A DNA stretch of 64,000 nt from NCBI RefSeq assembly GCF_042679605.1, contig NZ_JBHTMU010000007.1, positions 78,909 through 142,908 on the forward strand, read 5' to 3'. The number at the start of each line of letters is the position of its first letter. Position 1 is the stretch's first letter. The stretch is from Litorisediminicola beolgyonensis (GTDB lineage: Bacteria > Pseudomonadota > Alphaproteobacteria > Rhodobacterales > Rhodobacteraceae). Made by a program: the position numbers and the translations under genes. Under the pieces are notes generated by a model. It ran no database searches and was not told the DNA's origin. It saw nothing but the letters and a program-made list of their open reading frames with translations. This document shows, piece after piece, positions 1 to 7,877 of the stretch.

Positions 1-1
1 C

Positions 2-556
2 CGCGACATCGACGCCGCGATCTCGACCACGGTCGCGGGCATCGTCCGCTCCGAGATCGGCAAGATGGAGCTCGACCAGGTGCAGTCGAACCGCTCTACC
101 CTGACCCAGACCATCAAGGAGCAGATCTTCGCCGTCGTGGACGATTGGGGTATCGAGGTCACGAGGGCCGAGCTTCTGGACGTCAACCTGGATGCGGCGA
201 CCCGCGCCGCGATGCTCCAGCAGCTCAACGCCGAGCGCGCGCGCCGCGCGCAGGTGACCGAGGCCGAGGGCAAGAAACGCGCGGTGGAGCTGGCCGCCGA
301 TGCCGAGCTCTACGCCTCGGAGCAATCCGCCAAGGCGCGCCGCATCCTCGCGGATGCCGAGGCCTACGCCACCGGCGTCGTCGCGCAGGCCATCGCCGAG
401 CACGGGATCGAAAGCGCGCAGTATCAGGTCGCGCTGAAACAGGTCGAGGCGCTGAACGCGCTCGGCGCGGGCGAAGGCAAGCAGACCATCGTCGTCCCAG
501 CGCAGGCGCTCGAGGCCTTCGGCAACGCCTTCCAGATGCTCAAGGGGAGGAGCTGA
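2..556 (+). CDS. SPFH/Band 7 (slipin/stomatin-like) membrane protein, C-terminal part
   Basis: This is the 3' part of a gene that enters from the left edge; the frame is open from base 2 and about 184 residues are visible. The visible part holds the end of the SPFH domain (VVDDWGIEVTRAELLDVNLD) followed by a long charged Ala/Glu/Arg-rich helix and a short tail, as in slipins. Slipins are membrane-anchored scaffold proteins that oligomerise and usually pair with an NfeD protein. Here the next gene is an NfeD-like membrane protein starting 2 bases after the stop, which supports the pairing. The N-terminal membrane anchor lies outside the window. HflC/QmcA-type relatives cannot be separated without the N-terminus. 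Confidence 0.85.
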   Translation, partial: RDIDAAISTTVAGIVRSEIGKMELDQVQSNRSTLTQTIKEQIFAVVDDWGIEVTRAELLDVNLDAATRAAMLQQLNAERARRAQVTEAEGKKRAVELAADAELYASEQSAKARRILADAEAYATGVVAQAIAEHGIESAQYQVALKQVEALNALGAGEGKQTIVVPAQALEAFGNAFQMLKGRS

Positions 557-557
557 C

Positions 558-827
558 ATGGCGATCTGGACCCTCTGGTGGGCCTGGTGGGCGGCGGCGC
601 TTCTGATCGCGCTGGTCGAGATCGTGCTGCCGGGTTTCCTCTTTCTCGGCTTCGCCATTGGCGCGGCGCTTGTGGGGGTGTTCCTGCTCTTCGGCCTCAC
701 GCTCGAGCTTGCGGCGCTCCTGACGCTCTTTGCGGTGCTGTCGCTGGTCAGCTGGGCCGTGCTGCGCTACCTGTTCCGCCGACCGAGCGGGCAGGCCCGA
801 ATCGTGCGCCACGACATCAACGACTAG
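558..827 (+). CDS. Short NfeD-like membrane protein
   Basis: Small membrane protein of 89 residues with two or three hydrophobic segments (about residues 8-30, 32-50 and 52-70) ending in a short basic tail (RRPSGQARIVRHDIND). It starts 2 bases after the slipin stop with AGGGGAGGAG as ribosome binding site, so the two are co-transcribed and very probably translationally coupled. NfeD proteins partner slipins; the usual short form has membrane helices plus a soluble OB-fold of about 60 residues. Here almost all of the OB-fold is absent, so this is a minimal version. The assignment rests on partner context and hydrophobic pattern. Confidence 0.7.
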   Translation: MAIWTLWWAWWAAALLIALVEIVLPGFLFLGFAIGAALVGVFLLFGLTLELAALLTLFAVLSLVSWAVLRYLFRRPSGQARIVRHDIND

Positions 828-922
828 GCCCCGTGCCGGGTCGGTCGCCCGGCGCCACCTGATCCGCCTCACCGACCGGGCCGCAAGAGCCCGCGGCCAT
901 CGAGACAGAAGGCGCGATCCCC

Positions 923-2332
923 ATGCCAGACGACCAAACCGATTTTTCCGATCTCCTGCGCTTCGGCTGGGAGGAATGGGTGTCCCTGCCCGGGCTCGGC
1001 CTGCCCGCGCTCAAGGCCAAGGTCGATACCGGCGCGCGGACCTCGGCGCTCCATGCCTCGGAGATCGAGAGCTTCGGCCCCGCCTCGAAGCCCAAGGTGC
1101 GCTTCACGGTGCATCCCGTGCCGGGCCGCGAGGACCTGACCATCCCCTGCTCCGCGCCGATCGTCGACCGGCGGATGGTGACCTCGTCCAACGGCGAGAG
1201 CGAGAGCCGCTACGTCATCGCCGCCGAGCTGAAGGTGGGCGACCGTGCCTGGCCGATCGAGCTGACGCTGACGAACCGCGCCGGGATGGCGAGCCGCATG
1301 CTTCTGGGCCGCGAGGCGCTCGGCGAGGACATCACGATCGTCGCGGCCGAACGCTTCCTGCAGCCCGAGCTCAGCTACGACGTCTACAGCTCCACCCGGA
1401 TGCGCGCCGCCGCGCCGAACCGGGCGCTGCGGATCGCGGTTCTCAGCCGCGAGAACAACTACTCGACCCGTCGGCTGGTCGAGGAAGGCGAGAAGCGCGG
1501 CCACACGGTCGAGGTGATCGACACCACGCGCTGCTACATGGCGATCAACGCGATGGCGCCAGAGGTCCATTACGACGGCGCCCGCCTGCCCCGCTACGAC
1601 GCGGTGATCCCGCGCATCGGCGCCTCGATCACCAGCTACGGCACCGCGGTGATCCGCCAGTTCGAGACCATCGGCACCTTCTGCGTGAACGGCTCGGAGG
1701 GCATCACCGCGAGCCGCGACAAGCTCCATGCCCATCAGCTGATGGCGCGCCACAAGATCGGCATGCCGAACACCGCCTTCGCGGCCTCGCCCAAGGACAC
1801 GGATTCGCTGATCAAGCTCGTGGGCACCGCGCCGCTGATCGTGAAGCTCCTGGAATCGACGCAAGGCAAGGGCGTGGTCCTCGCCGAGACCCGCAAGGCG
1901 GCGCAATCGGTGATCGACGCGTTCCGGGGTCTCCGGGCGAATTTCCTCGTGCAGGATTTCGTCAAGGAAGCCGCGGGCGAGGACATCCGCTGCCTCGTCG
2001 TCGGCGGCAAGGTCGTGGCGTCGATGAAGCGCACCGGTGCCGAGGGCGATTTCCGCTCGAACTTGCATCGCGGCGGCTCGGCCCAGGTGGTGCGCATCTC
2101 GAAGACCGAACGCGAGACCGCGCTGCGCGCCGCAAAGGCCTTCCGCCTGAACCTCGCGGGCGTGGATCTCTTGCGCTCGGAGGCCGGGCCGAAGGTGCTG
2201 GAGGTCAACTCCTCGCCCGGTCTCGAAGGCATCGAGGGCGCCACGCAGAAGAACATCGCAGGCCTCCTCTACGACCATATCGAGGAACGCGTGCGCCCGA
2301 CACCGGTGCGGAAACGCAAGCTCCTGGGATGA
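923..2332 (+). CDS. rimK: RimB-like retropepsin domain fused to RimK-type ATP-grasp glutamate ligase
   Basis: 469 residues with two domains. Residues about 15-160 match the ATP-dependent zinc protease/RimB family (pfam05618), a retropepsin-like fold, with the motif DTGARTSALHA at residues 35-45. Residues about 172-460 are a RimK ATP-grasp ligase, with the family features QGKGVVLAE, LVQDFVKEA, GDFRSNLHRGG and VLEVNSSPGLEGIE. RimK adds glutamates to the C-terminus of ribosomal protein S6 in the cytoplasm. In pseudomonads RimB and RimK are separate neighbouring genes; here they are one polypeptide. No RimA-like gene is adjacent. The start ATG follows a modest purine stretch (GAGACAGAAGG). The 160 bases after the stop hold nothing recognised. 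Confidence 0.88.
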   Translation: MPDDQTDFSDLLRFGWEEWVSLPGLGLPALKAKVDTGARTSALHASEIESFGPASKPKVRFTVHPVPGREDLTIPCSAPIVDRRMVTSSNGESESRYVIAAELKVGDRAWPIELTLTNRAGMASRMLLGREALGEDITIVAAERFLQPELSYDVYSSTRMRAAAPNRALRIAVLSRENNYSTRRLVEEGEKRGHTVEVIDTTRCYMAINAMAPEVHYDGARLPRYDAVIPRIGASITSYGTAVIRQFETIGTFCVNGSEGITASRDKLHAHQLMARHKIGMPNTAFAASPKDTDSLIKLVGTAPLIVKLLESTQGKGVVLAETRKAAQSVIDAFRGLRANFLVQDFVKEAAGEDIRCLVVGGKVVASMKRTGAEGDFRSNLHRGGSAQVVRISKTERETALRAAKAFRLNLAGVDLLRSEAGPKVLEVNSSPGLEGIEGATQKNIAGLLYDHIEERVRPTPVRKRKLLG

Positions 2333-2492
2333 GGGCGGCGCGCTGGCGGTGACGCCGGACCGGCGAGGGGCGCTGCCCCTCGCGCTCCCCGGGAATATTT
2401 ATGGACAGATGAAGCTTAAAGCGCGGTTCGCCGTTTTCAGAACTGTGCCGCGTGGTTTGTGCGGGACCCGCGTCTGGCGGACCGACGGGAGA

Positions 2493-2882
2493 TCACAGGA
2501 AGCGCAGGAGCGCGATGGCGGTGGCGGCGATCTGGAGGAGACCCAGCGCCACCGACGCGCCGTGGAGCCAGCCGAAGCGGCGGCGATCGCCCGCATCCGA
2601 GGCCGCGTTGATCTGCGGCATCAGCACCTGCCGCGCGGGGATCGTTGTGAGCGCGACAGCGGCCAGGAGCGCCGCGCTTGTGGGGTCGGCTGGCAGCCGC
2701 AGGAGCGCGGCCGTCGAGGCGACCGCGATCACCAGGAGGTAGTAGACCGGGAAGGCGCGCCGCAGCAGGCGGCCGGCCTCGTCCTTGGGCATGTGGCGAA
2801 AGAGGAATGCCGCAAAGCCGAAGGAATAGAGCAGCATGCCGCCGAAAAGTGCGGCGGTCAGCAAGAGCGCCAGCGCGGTCAT
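2493..2882 (-). CDS. DUF4149 membrane protein
   Basis: 129-residue integral membrane protein with four predicted hydrophobic helices (about residues 2-24, 46-62, 64-84 and 106-127). The conserved stretch TTIPARQVLMPQINAA and the overall length match the DUF4149 family, whose function is not known. It is the last gene of a three-gene minus-strand operon: its ATG overlaps the stop of the UbiG-like methyltransferase by 4 bases (ATGA), so translation is coupled. No signal for substrate or partner is visible beyond this linkage. Confidence 0.75.
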   Translation of the reverse strand: MTALALLLTAALFGGMLLYSFGFAAFLFRHMPKDEAGRLLRRAFPVYYLLVIAVASTAALLRLPADPTSAALLAAVALTTIPARQVLMPQINAASDAGDRRRFGWLHGASVALGLLQIAATAIALLRFL

Positions 2883-3583
2883 GCCGGGGCCCGGGCTGCG
2901 CCCATGTATTGCACTGTCTGGAGCGGCAGCGGGCCGAAGGTCAGGTCTCCGCGCCGGTTTACGCCGCGCGGGCCCAAGCCTGTGCGGGCGGTAGGCGCGA
3001 GACCGGCGCGGGTCATCGCGGCGTCGAGCTCGGACGGGGTGATGAACATCGCCGGATCATGGGTGCCCTTGGGCAGGATGCCGATCACGTCCTCGGCCAT
3101 GGTGATCGCGACGAAGCGCGCCAGCGGATTGCGGTTGATCGTGTCGTAGAGGAACAGCCCGCCCGGGCGCAGGACTCGCGCGACCTCGGCCAGCGTCGTG
3201 TCGAGATCGGCCACATGTTCGAGCACGTCGACGCAGACCACGATGTCGAAGCTCTGATCGTCAAAGGGCATCTCCTCGCCGACGCCGATATCGTAGCGGA
3301 TCGCGAGGCCTTCGCTCTCGGCATGGGCGCGCGCGGCGGCAATCGCGCCCTGCGCCGGGTCGAGGCCGGTCACGCGGGCGCCCCGGCGGGCCAGCGCCTC
3401 GGCCATGAAGCCCCCCGCGCAGCCGAGATCGAGCACATCGCGCCCGTCCCAGTCGGTCTGGCGGTCGAACCATGTCAGGCGCCCGGGCACGAGGTTCTTC
3501 AGCGTCCTCACCCAGCGGATCTCGTCTGACCACCACTTGTCCGCCACCGTGTCGTAGATCGTCAGATCGTTGCGCTCTGCCAT
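2879..3583 (-). CDS. UbiG-like SAM-dependent methyltransferase
   Basis: 234 residues, class I methyltransferase. SAM motif I is DVLDLGCAGGFMAEAL (about residues 49-64), the acidic residue after beta-2 is in VTGLDPAQG, and motif IV is FDIVVCVDVLEHV. The product resembles UbiG-type 2-polyprenyl-6-hydroxyphenol O-methyltransferases in the core and in the loop DTINRNPLARFVAI. The N-terminus (NDLTIYDTVADKWWSDEIRW) differs from that of canonical alphaproteobacterial UbiG, so this may be a paralogue acting on another polyprenyl or phenolic substrate. It begins 1 base after the stop of the membrane methyltransferase and overlaps the DUF4149 gene downstream by 4 bases, so the three genes form an operon. 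Confidence 0.78.
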   Translation of the reverse strand: MAERNDLTIYDTVADKWWSDEIRWVRTLKNLVPGRLTWFDRQTDWDGRDVLDLGCAGGFMAEALARRGARVTGLDPAQGAIAAARAHAESEGLAIRYDIGVGEEMPFDDQSFDIVVCVDVLEHVADLDTTLAEVARVLRPGGLFLYDTINRNPLARFVAITMAEDVIGILPKGTHDPAMFITPSELDAAMTRAGLAPTARTGLGPRGVNRRGDLTFGPLPLQTVQYMGAARAPA

Positions 3584-3584
3584 G

Positions 3585-4409
3585 TCAGAGATCCTTTCGG
3601 CCCGGACGCCCGGGCAGCATGTAGGGATGGGTCGCGAGGTAGCGCGCGAAGCGCTCTCCGTGCCGCGCGAGGTAGCGGCGCTCCTTGAAGCGGCGGGGCG
3701 CGATCACGCAATAGGCGGTCAGCCCGAGGGCCAGCACCAGTTGGTCGGGCGTCCAGACGGGCACCGTCCAGAGCACCGCGGAGAAGCCCACATAGATCGG
3801 CTGGCGGATCACCCGGAAGAGGCCCGTCACCGGCATGTCCGGGTAATGCGGCCGCCGGTCCTGGGCGAGCGACATCCAGCCCAGCGCGCCCGATTGCAGC
3901 TCGGCCCCGGCGTCGAGATTGCTTTTCATCAGGAAGAGCCAGGAGGCGAGATGCGCGGCGCCCACGGCCCAGAGCGCCCAGCCCTCGGCGCGCCACCAGA
4001 CCACGCCCGAGGGCGTCCAGAGCGCGAAGAGCGCCAGGAGCTGGAGCGAGGCGAAGATCGTGTAGCTCGTCGAGGCGAGCGTGCGCCCCCACGGGCCGGG
4101 GATGGCGCGGGCGGGGAGCGACGCGCCGCGGCCGTTCAGGAGCGCCGAATGCAGGATCGGGAATTGCAGGAGCAGGGCCGCGTTCGCCAGCGCCGCCCAG
4201 GGCCAGGGCACCGTGCCGAGGCTCACCGTCATGCCGTTCCAGAGCGCCCAGCCCATCGCCAGGACCGCTGCGGCGAAGATCGCGTGGCAGAGGAGGCCGT
4301 AGGCAAGCGCGAAGGCGATCCGCGCGCACCCGGGCGGGGCGTCGGCAAGTCCGGCGACCAGCGAGAGCAATCTCGGGATCGGGCGCTCTTGTGGGGCGGT
4401 GTCGCTCAT
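3585..4409 (-). CDS. Membrane isoprenylcysteine/MddA-like methyltransferase family protein
   Basis: 274 residues with about five membrane helices and the C-terminal signature of the ICMT/NnrU/MddA superfamily: VIRQPIYVGF, then RRFKERRYLARHGERFARY. The N-terminal helix pattern (RIAFALAYGLLCHAIFAAA) and total length fit MddA, which methylates methanethiol to dimethyl sulfide with SAM, better than short ICMT proteins. Substrate is an inference. The frame is open far upstream (to 5501), but the ATG at 4409 places the first helix normally, and the upstream part is antisense to the LysR gene. It heads the operon with the UbiG-like and DUF4149 genes and is divergent from the LysR regulator. Confidence 0.75.
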   Translation of the reverse strand: MSDTAPQERPIPRLLSLVAGLADAPPGCARIAFALAYGLLCHAIFAAAVLAMGWALWNGMTVSLGTVPWPWAALANAALLLQFPILHSALLNGRGASLPARAIPGPWGRTLASTSYTIFASLQLLALFALWTPSGVVWWRAEGWALWAVGAAHLASWLFLMKSNLDAGAELQSGALGWMSLAQDRRPHYPDMPVTGLFRVIRQPIYVGFSAVLWTVPVWTPDQLVLALGLTAYCVIAPRRFKERRYLARHGERFARYLATHPYMLPGRPGRKDL

Positions 4410-4571
4410 GCGCCGCGATCTATCGCGGGGCGCGACCCCGTCCAGCGATGAGTTGCCGCAGGTGCTGGCAGCGTCGGCGCCGTCGAAGGGCTCTCTGCCG
4501 GAGGCGGCGGCGCTCGAACAGGCGTCGTTCGGTGGCGTAGCTGCCGTTGGGTCGCGGCGCGCGGGGAGGCG

Positions 4572-5378
4572 GTAGACGACCTCTCGCTCTTTCTCGCCGT
4601 CTTTGATGGCGGCGGGCTTGGCGAGGCTGTGCGGCGGACCGACACATCGGCTCCGACCGTGTCCCGGCGGATGGCGGCGCTGGAGCGCCAGCTCGGCACG
4701 CGGCTCTTCGAGCGCGGACCGAAAGGCTACCGCGCGACCGCCGAAGGACGCGCCTTGGCGGCGGACCTGGCCGATCTGCGCCCGCTTGCGATGCGGCTGC
4801 AGGCGCTCGCCGAGGACCGCCCCCTGCCCCGCATCCGCATTGCCGCAGGGCCCTGGACTGCGCAGTTCCTCGCCCGGCGGCTGCCCGATCGGCTGGACGG
4901 CTGGCGGTTCGAGCTTCTGCCAGGAAACGAGAAGATCGACCTCGCTCGGCGCGCTGCCGATATCGGTGTGCGCAATGCCCGCCCCGATCAGCCCTGGCTC
5001 GCTGGACGCAAGACCGCCGATATCCGATACGCCTGCTTTGCCCGCGACCGGCAAGTCGCGGGCTATATCGCCACCACCCCGAACGGTCCGCCGCCTCCAT
5101 CGCTCGCATGGCTTCAGGCCGAACACGCGCAGGAGATCATCGCCACGGCGCCCGATCCGCGGCTCGCGCTCGATCTCGCGTGGGGCGGTCTGGGCCGGAT
5201 CGTCCTGCCGATCTTCGCGGCGCAGGACAGCGGGCTCGTCCAGATCGGCCCCGAGATCGACGCGCTCGCCCATGAGGAATGGCTGGTCGCCCACCAGGAC
5301 GCCCGCCACGACCCGCCGCTGCGCCGGGCGCTCGACACGCTGGCCACGCTCCTGACCGACCCTGCGCTTCGGGCGTAA
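4572..5378 (+). pseudogene. LysR-family regulator with no usable start codon upstream of its HTH
   Basis: The frame encodes a LysR regulator. The winged HTH reads DDLSLFLAVFDGGGLGEAVR, then TDTSAPTVSRRMAALERQLG, followed by a substrate-binding domain to the stop at 5378. Reading in frame from the TGA at 4449, no ATG, GTG or TTG occurs before a GTG at 4629, which lies inside the HTH. At the position where relatives begin (just before DDLSLFL) the codon is GTA at 4572-4574, preceded by GGGGAGG. One base change (GTG or ATG to GTA) would explain this. If translated from 4629 the protein lacks half its DNA-binding domain. The effector domain is also short. It is divergent from the membrane methyltransferase operon and may have regulated it. 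Confidence 0.7.
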
Positions 5379-5445
5379 GGCGACCTTTACGGCCAGCACG
5401 CTATTTCCTATATGAATGCTCAGGAAATTCGACGAAGGACGTGAC

Positions 5446-5808
5446 ATGACCGAGTCCAGCCCGAAGCTTGAAGGTGCCCCCCTCATTGCGCCCTCCAGCA
5501 CGGAGCACCCGCTGCACGAGCAGATCGTCGAGGCCTGCCGCGGCGTCTATGATCCCGAGATCCCCGTGAATATCTACGATCTCGGCCTGATCTACACGAT
5601 CGAGATCGACGCCGAGAACGCGGTGAAAATCATCATGACCCTGACCGCGCCGGGCTGCCCGGTGGCGGGCGAGATGCCGGGCTGGATCGCCGATGCGGTG
5701 GAGCCCCTGCCTGGGGTCAAGCAGGTCGATGTCGAACTGACCTGGGAGCCGCCCTGGGGCATGGACATGATGTCCGACGAAGCGCGTCTCGAGCTGGGCT
5801 TCATGTAA
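5446..5808 (+). CDS. sufT: SufT/MIP18-family Fe-S assembly protein (DUF59)
   Basis: 120 residues. The DUF59/MIP18 core is clear: DPEIPVNIYDLGLIYTIEID, the TAPGCPVAGEMP motif with the conserved cysteine, and the C-terminal VELTWEPPWGMDMMS. SufT proteins help mature iron-sulfur proteins and are commonly the last or next-to-last gene of alphaproteobacterial suf operons. ATG 5446 is chosen over the upstream in-frame ATG at 5416 because it follows GAAGGAC at good spacing. A SufA-type carrier gene lies 2 kb downstream, with a phosphodiesterase and an acetyltransferase in between; sufBCDS are not in this window. Confidence 0.88.
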   Translation: MTESSPKLEGAPLIAPSSTEHPLHEQIVEACRGVYDPEIPVNIYDLGLIYTIEIDAENAVKIIMTLTAPGCPVAGEMPGWIADAVEPLPGVKQVDVELTWEPPWGMDMMSDEARLELGFM

Positions 5809-5954
5809 GGCCCACCCAGCGCGCAGTCGCGCGTTTGGCGATTTCCATCGCCGCGATTCACGCTAGCTTCCGTGTCACGAAACCGAGACCGGGTCGTCGC
5901 ATCGCTGTCATGCGGATGCGCGACGAACGGTCCATCGCACACACGGAGGTTCCC

Positions 5955-7190
5955 ATGTCGATCCGCGCGCTGCTCACCGCCTGCCTCGCCGTCACCGCCC
6001 TGCCCGCCCTGGCCGAGACCCATTCGCAAATGCCCGTCGATTACGGGCCGCGCCCGGCCTTCCTGATCGACAAGATGGCCGACGGAGCCTTGAAGGACGA
6101 GCTCGCGGCCTGCCTCGGGCAGGACGGCGCGCGCTCGGCCTTCTCCATCGGTCACCGCGGCGCGCCGCTGATGTTCCCGGAGCATACCGTCGAATCGAAC
6201 CGCGCCGCCGCCCGGATGGGCGCGGGCGTGCTCGAATGCGACGTGACCTTCACCGCCGACAAGGAACTGGTCTGCCGCCACGCGCAGAACGACCTTCACA
6301 CCACCACCAACATCGTCGCGACCGATCTTGCGGGCAAATGCTCCCAAGCCTTCACGCCCGCCTCGGGCGAGACCAAGGCCAGCGCCGAGTGCCGCACCTC
6401 GGACCTCACGCTCGCCGAGTTCCAGACGCTGAAGCCGAAGATGGACGCCGCGAACGGCGATGCGACGACCGCCGAAGAGTATCTGGGCGGCACCGCGACC
6501 TGGCGGACCGATCTCTATACCGGCGACGCCACCCTGATGACCCATGCCGAGTCGATCGCGCTTTTCGACAGCCTCGGCGCCGATTTCACCCCCGAGCTCA
6601 AGTCGCCCTCGGTCGAGATGCCCTTCGACGGCTTCTCGCAGGAAGACTACGCCCAGAAGATGATCGACGAGTACAAGTCCGCCGGGATCGACCCCTCGCG
6701 CGTCTGGGCGCAGAGCTTCAATCTCGACGATATCCTCTACTGGATCGAGAACGAGCCCGAATTTGGAGCCCAGGCGGTCTATCTCGACGACCGCTACGAG
6801 GCCGAGGATGAGGACGAAGGCCTGATCGACCCGCAGGATCCCGCGACCTTCAAGCCCACCATGACCGAGCTCAAGGAGATGGGCGTGAACTACATCGCGC
6901 CGCCGCTCTGGATGCTCCTGACCACCGACGAGAGCGGCGCCATCGTGCCCTCGCCCTATGCCGAAGAGGCCAAGGCCGCGGATCTCGGGATCATCACCTG
7001 GACGCTTGAGCGCTCCGGACCGCTGGCCTCGGGCGGCGGCTGGTATTTCCAGTCCGTGTCCGACGCGATCAGCCGCGACGGCGACTATTTCACCGTGCTC
7101 GACGTTCTGGCGCAGGATGTGGGCGTGACGGGCGTCTTCTCGGACTGGCCCGCAACGGTCACCTACTATGCGAACTGCAAAGGCCTCTGA
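5955..7190 (+). CDS. glpQ: Periplasmic glycerophosphodiester phosphodiesterase
   Basis: 411 residues with a Sec signal peptide (MSIRALLTACLAVTALPALA). The GDPD TIM-barrel signature GHRGAPLMFPEHT starts near residue 66, followed by the acidic metal ligands in LECDVTFTAD and the His in VCRHAQNDL. It hydrolyses glycerophosphodiesters to glycerol-3-phosphate and an alcohol in the periplasm. ATG 5955 follows ACGGAGGT; the longer in-frame extension to 5835 has no binding site. The region around residues 280-290 is strongly acidic (EAEDEDEG). It is longer than E. coli GlpQ (about 358) because of insertions in the middle. A 10-bp hairpin without a U tract follows the stop. Confidence 0.88.
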   Translation: MSIRALLTACLAVTALPALAETHSQMPVDYGPRPAFLIDKMADGALKDELAACLGQDGARSAFSIGHRGAPLMFPEHTVESNRAAARMGAGVLECDVTFTADKELVCRHAQNDLHTTTNIVATDLAGKCSQAFTPASGETKASAECRTSDLTLAEFQTLKPKMDAANGDATTAEEYLGGTATWRTDLYTGDATLMTHAESIALFDSLGADFTPELKSPSVEMPFDGFSQEDYAQKMIDEYKSAGIDPSRVWAQSFNLDDILYWIENEPEFGAQAVYLDDRYEAEDEDEGLIDPQDPATFKPTMTELKEMGVNYIAPPLWMLLTTDESGAIVPSPYAEEAKAADLGIITWTLERSGPLASGGGWYFQSVSDAISRDGDYFTVLDVLAQDVGVTGVFSDWPATVTYYANCKGL

Positions 7191-7203
7191 GCCCGCATGG
7201 CGT

Positions 7204-7227
7204 CCGGGGCCTCAGACGAGGCCCCGG
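7204..7227 (+). terminator. GC-rich hairpin after glpQ-like gene
   Basis: A perfect 10-bp stem (CCGGGGCCTC/GAGGCCCCGG, loop AGAC) begins 14 bases after the phosphodiesterase stop. No T tract follows, so it is either a weak terminator or an mRNA 3'-end stabiliser. Confidence 0.5.
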
Positions 7228-7257
7228 CACGACGGTCTGGCGCTCGGACACAGCCCG

Positions 7258-7289
7258 TGCGAGCCTTCGGTGAGTTTGGGAGGCTCGCA
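7258..7289 (+). promoter_or_regulatory. Hairpin enclosing the ribosome binding site of the acetyltransferase
   Basis: The arms TGCGAGCC (7258-7265) and GGCTCGCA (7282-7289) are perfect reverse complements. The loop and 3' arm contain TTTGGGAGG, and the last paired base is the A of the ATG at 7289. Folding would occlude the start of the downstream gene. Confidence 0.45.
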
Positions 7290-7849
7290 TGAGCGAACGT
7301 GAAAAAATGACATCGGGCGCGCTTTACTGGCCCGGCGATTCGCAGCTCAAATGCGACCGGATGCGCGCGCAGCGGCTGATGCGCGACTATAATGCGACCG
7401 TCTACGGCGACGACTGGCGCGGCGCGATCCTGCGCGATCTCCTGGGCGAGATGGGCGAGAGCGTCGCCATCCGGGCGCCCTTCTACGTCGATTACGGCTA
7501 CAATATCCGCATCGGTCGCGGTGTCTTCCTGAACTACGGCTGCTATCTTCTCGATGCCGGTCCGATCACCATCGGCGACGGCTGCGACATCGGCCCCTAT
7601 GTGCAGATCCTGACCGCCGACCACCCGCGCGACCCCGAGGCCCGGCGGCAGGAGCTTGAAAGCGCGCGGCCGATCACCGTGGGGCGCGATGTCTGGCTGG
7701 GCGCGGGCGCGATCCTGCTTCCGGGTGTCACCATCGGCGATGACGCCATCGTTGGAGCGGGCGCGGTGGTGACCCGCGACGTGGCCCCGGGCACCACGGT
7801 CGGCGGCAACCCGGCCCGTCCCCTTGTGTCGCGCCGCGGGGATCCCTAG
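7289..7849 (+). CDS. Maltose/galactoside-type sugar O-acetyltransferase (hexapeptide repeat)
   Basis: 186 residues with the N-terminal Mac domain (MTSGALYWPGDSQLKCDRMR) and a left-handed beta-helix C-terminal half with hexapeptide repeats. Catalytic His lies in LTADHPRDPEAR, and the closing turns VWLGAGAILLPGVTIGDDAI and GAGAVVTRDVAPG are typical of Maa/NodL/LacA. It transfers acetyl from acetyl-CoA to a sugar hydroxyl in the cytoplasm; the natural acceptor is usually unknown. The ribosome binding site GGGAGG lies within a hairpin that includes the ATG. It sits 28 bases upstream of the SufA-like gene. Confidence 0.85.
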   Translation: MSEREKMTSGALYWPGDSQLKCDRMRAQRLMRDYNATVYGDDWRGAILRDLLGEMGESVAIRAPFYVDYGYNIRIGRGVFLNYGCYLLDAGPITIGDGCDIGPYVQILTADHPRDPEARRQELESARPITVGRDVWLGAGAILLPGVTIGDDAIVGAGAVVTRDVAPGTTVGGNPARPLVSRRGDP

Positions 7850-7877
7850 ATCTGGAAGCGACCACAGGAGACGACCC

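Noticed and set aside
730..2352. 540-residue plus-strand frame across the rimK gene
   Set aside because: Arg/Pro/Gly-rich shadow of the real frame; it has no domain and the RimB-RimK frame is unambiguous.
3585..5501. Extension of the membrane methyltransferase to 638 residues
   Set aside because: The part upstream of 4409 is antisense to the LysR gene, has no domain, and ATG 4409 gives the normal family length.
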